64,000 nt of DNA from contig CBDHHF010000013.1 of the NCBI GenBank assembly GCA_965263205.1, positions 62,001-126,000 on the forward strand, written 5' to 3'. Positions within the stretch are counted from its first letter, which is position 1. Every line of letters begins with the position of its first letter. A model generated the notes under the pieces. That model saw only the letters and a list, made by a program, of their open reading frames with translations, was not told where the DNA came from and searched no databases. A program made the position numbers and the translations under genes. This document shows positions 43,454 to 51,643 of the stretch, one piece after another. The stretch comes from JBCCIM01 sp965263205 (GTDB taxonomy: Bacteria > Bacteroidota > Rhodothermia > Rhodothermales > JAHQVL01).

Positions 43454-44923
43454 TTACTTTTTCCAGAAGGCCGGCGAAAAGAGGAGCAATACGGTAAATA
43501 TTTCAAGCCGCCCCGCCATCATCAGAAACGAAAGTACCCACTTCCCAACATTGGAAATCGCTGCATAGTTTTCGGTAGGACCAAAATCACCAAACGCCGG
43601 CCCAACATTACCCACAGCAGACAGCGTTACGGTAAACGCACTCAGCAAGTCGAGCCCTGTAAACGCCATCACCAGCGTGCCAATGGCAATCAACAGCATA
43701 TACAACACAAAAAATGAAAGTACATTGCGCATGATATCCTGAGACACCACCTTGCCATTGAGCCGCACATGAATCACAGCATTGGGATGAATAAGCTGCT
43801 TGATTTCTTTGAATGAGTTCTTAACCAGCAGTACCAGCCGGATGATCTTTATCCCTCCACCCGTCGAGCCGGCCATCCCTCCTGTAAAAAACAACAGGAA
43901 AATGATCGCTGCAGCCACCGGGTGCCATAGTTCATAATCTGCCGTTGCAAATCCGGTTGTGGTAAGAATAGCTGCAGCCTGGAATGCACCATCGCGAATG
44001 GTCTCGCTGATATGCTGTGTGGCGCCATCTTGCTGTACATTTGCAAGTGTGATCAATAGCGCTGCCCCGACAAAAATGGCGAGGTATACGCGCAACTCCG
44101 TATCCTTCCCAAGCGTCAGTGCCTGTCCGCGAAACAGTCTAAAGTGCAACGCGAAGTTTATGCCGGCCAACACCATGAATACAGTAACCACCCATTCGAT
44201 GTAGGCAGCGTTATATTGCCCAATGGAAGCGTTCTCCGTCGAAAATCCACCGGTTGCCATCGTAGCAAACGCATGGTTTATTGCATCAAACAAACCCATC
44301 GCGGGCCATAGCAGGCAAACCTGAACCAGCGTAATCCCGACATAGATAAACCATAAGCGTTTGGCTGTCTCCTGGATACGCGGCGTGAGTTTATCGGCTG
44401 CCGGCCCAGGCACCTCCGCTTTGAACAACTGCATCCCGCCTATTCCCAAAATGGGCAGAATCGCAAGCGTAAGCACAATGATACCCATCCCACCAAGCCA
44501 GTGCGTAAGGCTCCGCCAAAACAAAAAGGCGTTAGGTAACGCCTCTATTTCTGGTGTTGATGCACCGCCAAGAATGGTTGCTCCCGTGGTTGTAAAGCCA
44601 CTCATTGTCTCGAAAAAGGCATCAGTGTAGCTATCGAGCACACCGCCCAGTACAAAAGGCAAAGCACCTATCAGCGACAGCACCCACCACGTAAGCGCTA
44701 CAATTGCAAAGCCCTCCCGAATCTGCAGGTCAGTGCCAGACCCTCCTGTTACGCGCCAGCCAAAACCGCCAATCAGCAAAGAAATACCGGCTGTAATGCC
44801 AAAACTCCATGCCTCCGACTCTCCATACAACAACCCCACCCCAAGCGGCAACAGTAGTGCAATGCCCAGAAAGAAGAGCAGTACGCACAGCGTTCCTATT
44901 ACAGCCTTGAGCTTTAGTACCAT
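43454..44923 (-). CDS. trkH: Trk-type potassium uptake protein TrkH
   Basis: 489 residues, about ten transmembrane helices in the four-fold MPM arrangement. Selectivity-filter loops include TTTGATILGG (about 110), ATGGFSTENAS (about 220), LTTTGFATAD (about 315) and SAVGNVGPAFGDFG (about 440), each with the conserved Gly. It is the ion-conducting membrane subunit that takes up potassium. Its gene starts 2 bases after the end of trkA on the same strand, a tight two-gene operon. Confidence 0.95.
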   Translation of the reverse strand: MVLKLKAVIGTLCVLLFFLGIALLLPLGVGLLYGESEAWSFGITAGISLLIGGFGWRVTGGSGTDLQIREGFAIVALTWWVLSLIGALPFVLGGVLDSYTDAFFETMSGFTTTGATILGGASTPEIEALPNAFLFWRSLTHWLGGMGIIVLTLAILPILGIGGMQLFKAEVPGPAADKLTPRIQETAKRLWFIYVGITLVQVCLLWPAMGLFDAINHAFATMATGGFSTENASIGQYNAAYIEWVVTVFMVLAGINFALHFRLFRGQALTLGKDTELRVYLAIFVGAALLITLANVQQDGATQHISETIRDGAFQAAAILTTTGFATADYELWHPVAAAIIFLLFFTGGMAGSTGGGIKIIRLVLLVKNSFKEIKQLIHPNAVIHVRLNGKVVSQDIMRNVLSFFVLYMLLIAIGTLVMAFTGLDLLSAFTVTLSAVGNVGPAFGDFGPTENYAAISNVGKWVLSFLMMAGRLEIFTVLLLFSPAFWKK

Positions 44924-44925
44924 GA

Positions 44926-46278
44926 TCAGGACCTGGAGAACAAGCGTTCAGCTTGGGGGATAAATCGCGAGCGGACAAACACAATTACGCGGTCGCCGGC
45001 CTGAATGTGCGTCTCACCCTGGGCCACTTCCACCTCTTTTCCGCGCATCACAGCACCAACGATCATTTCGGCCGGCAAGTTCAACGCATCCAGTGGCTTC
45101 CGCGTTATCGCTGCACGCGGCCGGGCTTCAATTTCCAGAATTTCCGCATCTAAACCATGCACGGTTGCCACGCTCTTCACATGTTTGCTCCGCAAGAAGT
45201 GCAATATCTCGCGCGAAATAGCGAGTTTTTTGCTGACTGCCGCGTCTAAACCAATCGCCTGACTAATCGGCACATAAGCTCCTTTGGAAAGCAACGCAAC
45301 CGTTTTCTTCACCCCCAAATGCTTAGCCATCAGACAGGCAACCAGGTTGGACTCCTCGTCTTCTGTTACAGCCACAAACGCATCCATTTCGCTGAGCCCT
45401 TCGGTGACGAGCAGATCGATGTCCGATGCATTCGAGTTGATCACCAGCACATTGGAAAGCTCACGGGCCACTTCTTCCGCCCGCTCCCGGTTGGGTTCTA
45501 CCAGCTTGATGTTTTTGAATTTGGAAGCCGTCAGTCGCTGGGCAACCAACGCGCCAATACGCGAACCGCCAAGAATCATCACATCCTGAATCTTTCCTTC
45601 TACCTTGCCTAACAACCGGGTCACATGCGGAATGTGTTTGGGGCGTGCCATCACAAACACTTGATCATTTTTGCTCAGCCGCGTTTCTCCTCGAGGGAAA
45701 AGAGTACGGATCCCCCGCGAGATACCGACAACACGAAATGGGATAGTGGGTAGTTGCTCAGAAAGAGCTTCAAGTGTCATCCCGATGGCAACGGAATGGT
45801 GGTCGAGCCTGACGCCGACAAGGTTCAGCCGACCATTGGCAAAGGTGAGTACGTCCGTTGCATTCGCTCTCCGGATCAACCGCGTTACTTCCTCTGCTGT
45901 ACTTTCCTCGGGATGGATTAGAATGTCGATCCCAAAGTCTTTGGCTTTAATCACCGACTGCGAGCTCCCGATCACATTTGAGCGGACTCGGGCAACAGTG
46001 GTTTTCACGCCCAGCCGGCTCGCGAGCATGCAAGAAATCAAATTGACTTCATCAACCGTGGTAACTGCAATGAGGATATCTGCCTGTTTCACCCTGCACG
46101 TCTGCAATACCTCTTCCGACGTCCCGCTCCCGTGGATTGTTAAGACGTCGAGCCGGCTCTGCACCGCTTCGAGTGCCTCCGAGCTCACATCCACTACCGT
46201 GACATCGTGTTGCTCCATCGCCAACAAGCGAGCAACATCATACCCTACTTCGCCGGCCCCAATAACTATTGCCTGCAT
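44926..46278 (-). CDS. trkA: Trk potassium uptake regulatory protein TrkA
   Basis: 450 residues, the full-length two-module form. NAD-binding Rossmann motifs are IGAGEVGYDVARLLA (from 6) and ILGGSRIGALVAQRL (about 235), each followed by a TrkA_C domain (around 150-215 and 370-450). It binds to the cytoplasmic face of TrkH and gates it in response to nucleotides. Co-transcribed with trkH. A short heptad trace GTTAAAG, GTTGAAG lies just upstream (46291-46304). Confidence 0.95.
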   Translation of the reverse strand: MQAIVIGAGEVGYDVARLLAMEQHDVTVVDVSSEALEAVQSRLDVLTIHGSGTSEEVLQTCRVKQADILIAVTTVDEVNLISCMLASRLGVKTTVARVRSNVIGSSQSVIKAKDFGIDILIHPEESTAEEVTRLIRRANATDVLTFANGRLNLVGVRLDHHSVAIGMTLEALSEQLPTIPFRVVGISRGIRTLFPRGETRLSKNDQVFVMARPKHIPHVTRLLGKVEGKIQDVMILGGSRIGALVAQRLTASKFKNIKLVEPNRERAEEVARELSNVLVINSNASDIDLLVTEGLSEMDAFVAVTEDEESNLVACLMAKHLGVKKTVALLSKGAYVPISQAIGLDAAVSKKLAISREILHFLRSKHVKSVATVHGLDAEILEIEARPRAAITRKPLDALNLPAEMIVGAVMRGKEVEVAQGETHIQAGDRVIVFVRSRFIPQAERLFSRS

Positions 46279-46449
46279 CGATTTTTTGCAGTTAAAGGTT
46301 GAAGGTATTCGACCATTTACCCTTCGTGGTTATCAAAGCGGACCCAGTCACCACTATTTGGATCCGTTATATGCACGTATAAGCAAATGTTGTGGATTTT
46401 GTTAACGTCATATGCTCCCCTCTCTTCATCAGGCAAGCTAACCAACAAG

Positions 46450-46515
46450 AACCTTCAACTTTCGACATGCAACATTAAACCAAAAACACATCAATCCTGA
46501 TGGGTTGATGTGTTT
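46450..46515 (-). repeat. Heptad array plus 14-bp hairpin after the NtrY-like kinase gene
   Basis: AACCTTC, AACTTTC, GACATGC, AACATTA, AACCAAA, AACACAT in one phase (46450-46491) run into AAACACATCAATCC (46484-46497), loop TGAT, GGGTTGATGTGTTT (46502-46515), with one G-T pair. The kinase stop is at 46560, so the spacing (44 bases) is wider than at the other loci. Confidence 0.85.
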
Positions 46516-46559
46516 GCCCGTAGATTACGGTACACGTGTCAGATTCCCAACTACCCCAA

Positions 46560-49500
46560 CTACTTTTCATCATCGACGAGTGGAAGACGGATCCAGAACG
46601 TTGTGCCTACATTTTCCTCCGTTTCAAATCCGATTTCGCCGTGCAAGTCTTCAATGCCTTTTTTGACAATCGCCAATCCGAGCCCGGTGCCGCTGGTTTT
46701 GGAAGAAAAGTTGGGTTCGAAGATGCGGTCGCGTACGTCGGCAGCTATACCACTCCCTTCGTCAGCAATTGCGCTGTAGGCCCAGGCCTGTTCATTTTCT
46801 TCGCCGTTCATCAGCGATGTGGATACACTTACCTTGCGCATCCGATCTTCAGGCGTTGCCTCGATCGCGTTTTTGATAAGGTTGATGTAGATACGCCGCA
46901 GCTCTTCCCGATCGGCTTCGAGCACGAGCGGCTCGGGATGTAGTACAACGGAGATATCGGCGTCCTCCTGTTCCTGCATGAGCGCAACAGCTTCTTCGAG
47001 CACGGCATTCAGATCAAGCGGCTCCAGGATACGTTTGGGTAGACGAGCAAAGGACGAAAACTCGTTTGCGATGCGCGCGAGGGCGTCTACTTGCTCAATG
47101 AGCGTGACGGTGATACGCTCGAACAGGTTTTTGAACCGTTCGTTTTTATCCTCAGGCGTTGTTGTATCGCCGGCACCATTGCCCAGGGTTTGGAACGAAC
47201 GCCTCAGGTGCTGCACCGACAATTTCATCGGTGTCAGCGGATTCTTGATTTCATGCGCAACTTGTCGGGCCATCTCTCGCCAGGCCAGTTGCCGCTCTTG
47301 CTGTGCAAGCTTGCGCCGGCTATCAGCCAGTTGCTCCTGCATCTGGTTGAACGTTTGTACCAGTTCGCCAATTTCATCGTTGGTGTCTACCGGCAGCGCG
47401 CGCTCAAAACGACCGCGGGCCACAGCCTCAAGGCCCTGCCGGAGCCGGCCAATAGGTCGTGTCAATGCGTTGGCAAGCAACGATGCGGTAAGCATAATAG
47501 TCACAACCAGCAGCAGTAGCGCACCAAACAAATAAGCAACCGTACGTGCCCGTTCTTCTTTAATGCGCTCCTGTTCGGGCAGCGTTGGCACTGAAATTAC
47601 GTACGCCGGCTCACCATTGCGATCTGACAAGACACGATAGCCGGCCATGTATTCAAACTCACCTACATTTTCTGGAATAAACGCATGCCGCGCACCTTCA
47701 TAGTTTAGCGCATAGTATGCTTCCACAGGCAACCGTTCATCGATCAGCCGGTCCTTGATCAACTGGGTCCTGCTGGTTTTCACAAGGTCTTTGTCCTGAT
47801 AAACGTTCAGATCGAGCCCTACCTGATTGGACAGTTCGTTCACGTTCACCCGGGCCAGCGTGCTCGACGGTAATTCCCCAAATTCAGCCTGAAACGCCAG
47901 GCTTTCCTCCACCCTGTTCAGGTGCTCCTTAATCCAGCTTTCGATGGCCTCTTCGTTTTCCGCTGTTACCACGCGGAGTCCGATTACGCCAACAATGGCA
48001 ACGGCCAACATACCCACCACGAGAAACGCATTCAATACACGATCTTTGAACTTGAACCGGGTCCGTTTCCAGCCGCGATGCCTGAGCCACCAGAGACGCA
48101 CAAGCAAGTAGAGTGGGCCACCCAGCATTAAGCCGGCAACCGTCATGCGCAGCAGGTAATACAGATGATCAAAGAGGTTGATGATCGAAGAGCGAACGGC
48201 AATAATCGAAGTGGATACAGGAGCAACTTGCGTAACACTTCCCGAAAATCCTTGCCGCGTTTTTTTGCGGTAATACGTAAGGTATTCTTTGTCGCCCGAT
48301 GATTCTGTTTGCCAGAATTCAGTACGCGACTTCAAGGCATCAAATACCTGTTCCTGCATGCGATACCGACCAAAGTCGGATCCGAACGTGCGGATCAGCA
48401 CGTGGTCCTGGAATTCAGCAAGGGAAAAATTACCGCGTAACTGGTTTACACCCGTCGGTAGCAACACCTTCGGAAACAGCTTGCCTTCATCCCGCAACAG
48501 GGTCTTAGGCTCGACCCTCGCCATAACCCATCCCACTTGACGCAGGCTATCAGCGTGATAAATGGGCCCAAGTCCTTCGTATTGAAAACGATCGGGTTCG
48601 CGCCGGCCCGTGACCTGCTCAACCAGAATACTGTCGGAGCCGCTTTCGCTAAACATGGATTTTAGCAACAGGAATTCGAGTGCATCTTCCTGATCGAGTA
48701 CCCGTTCACCGAGATCGGGCGATTCTTCCATAAACCGGCCAACCGGTGCTTCGCCCGCATCAAATACTGTGAGACTGACATCATAGGTTAACAGGGATAC
48801 GAGCGAAGAGCCGCGGTACAGGTTCTCAGCGAGTGTATCCAGTCGCGCATCTGCAGCCGATTCGGATACGAGCAACTGGTCCTGTAAAACCGGATCTTCT
48901 GCAGCATCGTACAGTGCCTGCTCGATAGCAAAAATAACCCGTGGATCGCGTCCTGTGTCAAATGAACTCGCAGCCTCAACCATACGGTTACGCAATTGCA
49001 CATCCATGCCCCGGTACAGTAACATGTACAGCGGGATAGTAAGTAACAACGTACCCAGCAAAGCCCCTCGAAAATGCATCCATTCGTTGATGCGATCCGG
49101 TTGTTCGGATACAAAAATCACCCCGCCCCAGCTTACCAGCCAGAAGCCGAGCCAGATGGTCCAGGGTACAGAAATACCCGTCGCGATACTGCCAAAGTAG
49201 ATAAGCGCCGTTACCAGTCCGGCGATACCAGCCAATATCCATCGCCTCCGGCTGCCATGCGAAGCCGGCCACACCATCAGCATAACCTGAGCGGCAATCC
49301 AGGCAACACCACACAGCATCGCCATAATGGAAATCGTCGCCAACATCATCGTAAAAAACACAAAGAACACAAGCCGGTCAGGTAATAAACCTGTGCGCGC
49401 AAAGTAATCCAGCGTGCTGTCAAGCACAGCGTGATGCACAAAAAGGGCCAGGATGTGCACTAACGCACTCATCATGAATGTGGCTAGCGAAGCCACAAAA

Positions 49501-50726
49501 AGCACGGTTACAACCCGAGCCGGCCATGAAATCTCGCGACTTGTGCGGGCAAGTGCAGCGCCTATCTGGCGCGCGTAACGCAAAAACAGGGCGGCAAGAA
49601 TTGCAGCAACTAATGCCGTGGTGAACATGTCGCCCATGGAACGCATGACGCCACCGCCAAAATCAGAGGCAAAATGTGATGGATCAAAAAGCGGCGCGAG
49701 TGGGGCTTTGCCGCGTTGCCAGCGGGCCGGTACATCAAACAGCAATAAGCCGTACCGAAATCCCAGTAAAAACAGGGAAAACACGAAAAATTGCAGCGAA
49801 GCAAGACCAAGCGAACGCGCAACGGGTTGTCCGTAAATGGGCCATCGCCGCATCCATTGAAAACACATCAGCAGCAATAACATGCAGATGAGCGCTAGCC
49901 AGATGGTCTGGATATCGCTGAATTGCTCGTCAATCGAAGACTGTAGTTCATCCGCACGGGGAAAGGCTATGTAGACGGATCCCAGGGTGTGCCCTTCAAC
50001 ATCGGTGATGGGCCAGAGACGCCCTTCCGCGTGTTCAGCTTCGGTGAGAGAAACTTGCTGTTGCACCCAGGCCTGCACCGGAAGTCGCGTAATGCGGCGC
50101 CATCGATCCGAAAGGCTGTAGCTCTGCAAAAACTGGTTTTCAACCGGCATTTTAGCGCCAACCAACCGTATCGCTCGTACAGCACCAATTGTCCGCCCAT
50201 CACTTTTAACTGGTTGCCAGGCAACCAACGCCTCACGTACCCCTTCATCATCGATGGCTTCGATATGCGGTGTATTGAGGAAGTCTTCGTTGAAAAGCGT
50301 CTCCCCCGTCGAAATGCTAAACCCTTTCCAGGCCAGCAAACGTGGTGCGGCAGTGTACAGCTCTACTGCCCCATCTTCAGTATTGTTGTACGTTGTAAAA
50401 AAGCGGATAAGCCGCTGAAGACTCGCCGGGTCGTTGGTTTGACTGTAGAGATCAAGTGATTCTACAATCTCTTTGCGCGATGCAATTTTGCGCGCTTCAT
50501 CGAGCAAATCGGCTTGTAGCCCAGCCAGATCTTTCTTGATGGTTTCAAATGCCTGCTCTACGATACGCACCTGCTGCCGGCTCGTATCACCCGCAACCTG
50601 TCCCAGGCGGTACTGCTTGAACAACGTGGTAGCCGCCAGCAGCATCACAAGCAACGCCAGCACAACAAGCTGCCAGCGCGGCATATCGCCGGCTGAAATA
50701 CGCGTCGTATGATTGGCCTCGGGCAT
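46560..50726 (-). CDS. Large NtrY-like membrane sensor histidine kinase
   Basis: 1388 residues. A first transmembrane helix (about 16-33) and a periplasmic block (about 35-260) are followed by a cluster of about eight helices (about 270-600), a second extracytoplasmic block (about 620-865), more helices, a third sensor-like block (about 940-1060), and HAMP (ALTRPIGRLRQGLEAVARGR). The kinase core has H1158 in HEIKNPLTPMKLS, N-box NLIKNAIEATPE, G1 DEGSGIAADV and G2 GTGLGLAIVKKG. HEIKNPLTP is the NtrY/NtrB style, which often partners a sigma-54 activator, but no response regulator lies in the window. The sensor part is much larger than in typical NtrY (about 750 residues). Confidence 0.9.
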   Translation of the reverse strand: MPEANHTTRISAGDMPRWQLVVLALLVMLLAATTLFKQYRLGQVAGDTSRQQVRIVEQAFETIKKDLAGLQADLLDEARKIASRKEIVESLDLYSQTNDPASLQRLIRFFTTYNNTEDGAVELYTAAPRLLAWKGFSISTGETLFNEDFLNTPHIEAIDDEGVREALVAWQPVKSDGRTIGAVRAIRLVGAKMPVENQFLQSYSLSDRWRRITRLPVQAWVQQQVSLTEAEHAEGRLWPITDVEGHTLGSVYIAFPRADELQSSIDEQFSDIQTIWLALICMLLLLMCFQWMRRWPIYGQPVARSLGLASLQFFVFSLFLLGFRYGLLLFDVPARWQRGKAPLAPLFDPSHFASDFGGGVMRSMGDMFTTALVAAILAALFLRYARQIGAALARTSREISWPARVVTVLFVASLATFMMSALVHILALFVHHAVLDSTLDYFARTGLLPDRLVFFVFFTMMLATISIMAMLCGVAWIAAQVMLMVWPASHGSRRRWILAGIAGLVTALIYFGSIATGISVPWTIWLGFWLVSWGGVIFVSEQPDRINEWMHFRGALLGTLLLTIPLYMLLYRGMDVQLRNRMVEAASSFDTGRDPRVIFAIEQALYDAAEDPVLQDQLLVSESAADARLDTLAENLYRGSSLVSLLTYDVSLTVFDAGEAPVGRFMEESPDLGERVLDQEDALEFLLLKSMFSESGSDSILVEQVTGRREPDRFQYEGLGPIYHADSLRQVGWVMARVEPKTLLRDEGKLFPKVLLPTGVNQLRGNFSLAEFQDHVLIRTFGSDFGRYRMQEQVFDALKSRTEFWQTESSGDKEYLTYYRKKTRQGFSGSVTQVAPVSTSIIAVRSSIINLFDHLYYLLRMTVAGLMLGGPLYLLVRLWWLRHRGWKRTRFKFKDRVLNAFLVVGMLAVAIVGVIGLRVVTAENEEAIESWIKEHLNRVEESLAFQAEFGELPSSTLARVNVNELSNQVGLDLNVYQDKDLVKTSRTQLIKDRLIDERLPVEAYYALNYEGARHAFIPENVGEFEYMAGYRVLSDRNGEPAYVISVPTLPEQERIKEERARTVAYLFGALLLLVVTIMLTASLLANALTRPIGRLRQGLEAVARGRFERALPVDTNDEIGELVQTFNQMQEQLADSRRKLAQQERQLAWREMARQVAHEIKNPLTPMKLSVQHLRRSFQTLGNGAGDTTTPEDKNERFKNLFERITVTLIEQVDALARIANEFSSFARLPKRILEPLDLNAVLEEAVALMQEQEDADISVVLHPEPLVLEADREELRRIYINLIKNAIEATPEDRMRKVSVSTSLMNGEENEQAWAYSAIADEGSGIAADVRDRIFEPNFSSKTSGTGLGLAIVKKGIEDLHGEIGFETEENVGTTFWIRLPLVDDEK

Positions 50727-50841
50727 CTGGCTAAAACTCGGTCACTGCGCGTGTAGCTGGCTTGATTAACCAACACCTGCCGACACACGCAACACATTGG
50801 GCTGGGTGAAACAGCACATCACAAAAGGGGCAACCCTGCGG

Positions 50842-51279
50842 TTAACCACCCGTCTGAAATATGCTAATACTCTTTATTTCCATCTGGCTGCCGTTCCAAT
50901 GAAATGTCATTTCCATTCGGTATGACGACTTGCCGCGGTTCCAGTATCTACCGTGTACATACCAGTCTTTCCCGACCCGTAGTTTGTGCTGAAACGCAAA
51001 ACGCTCGGGCGGATGATCTCTGAAAAACGCCTTCAAAATGTAGGCTGTCTGCGCACGACTATAGAGTGTCCTGGCACCTTCGATGGATACTTCGGTGTAG
51101 CTGCTAACAAAACTGGAAATCTTTTTTGCATCGCCGGTTGCAATTGCTTGCTGCACCATCGCTATTGTCTCCTCCGGATCCGTCTGCATATGGGCATGCG
51201 CCAGACTTTGGGGGACTACAAACAAGGCCAACAGGCCTGCAAAACAAGTATATATAAAAAACTGCTTTATTCCTGACAT
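50842..51279 (-). CDS. DUF4783 secreted protein
   Basis: 145 residues. Signal peptide (hydrophobic about 6-24, cleavage near SLAHA). The DUF4783 pattern is clear: MVQQAIATGDAKKISSFVSS, YSRAQTAYILKAFFRDHPPE, and KDWYVHGRYWNRGKSSYRME. It resembles the NTF2/SnoaL-like fold and is a small periplasmic protein of unknown function, widespread in Bacteroidota. It stands 115 bases upstream of the NtrY-like kinase on the same strand, so it may be co-transcribed. Confidence 0.88.
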   Translation of the reverse strand: MSGIKQFFIYTCFAGLLALFVVPQSLAHAHMQTDPEETIAMVQQAIATGDAKKISSFVSSYTEVSIEGARTLYSRAQTAYILKAFFRDHPPERFAFQHKLRVGKDWYVHGRYWNRGKSSYRMEMTFHWNGSQMEIKSISIFQTGG

Positions 51280-51643
51280 TATCTCTTACGGTATGCCCAG
51301 ATTATCCTTTGATCATGGGTCCATCCGGTTGGGCGCAAAAAGCTTTCCACACCTCTCTCTACGCAATAAACGTCTAAATTCTCTCCAAAAGCACAAATTC
51401 AGGCTGTTTTAGTGTCATATTTCATGGACACCCTGTCCTCTCTGTCCTGCATTTCATCTAAAGCTTCAGCATGTGCAACCGATATCCCTAACTGCCCACT
51501 TTTTCATGAGTCATAGGCCTGTGCATACCCCCCAGTGGCTCAACCTTTCGGTCGCATGATCCAAATCCGGCCGTTTGCAACCCTTGACCCGCCGAATTAG
51601 GCAAGGGTACCACTGATGTGCACAGCACAACCATCGTCTTTTT
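51280..51643. other. Divergent intergenic region
   Basis: About 365 bases between DUF4783 (minus) and the large lipoprotein (plus). No gene, array or terminator was seen; it should contain both promoters. Confidence 0.4.
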
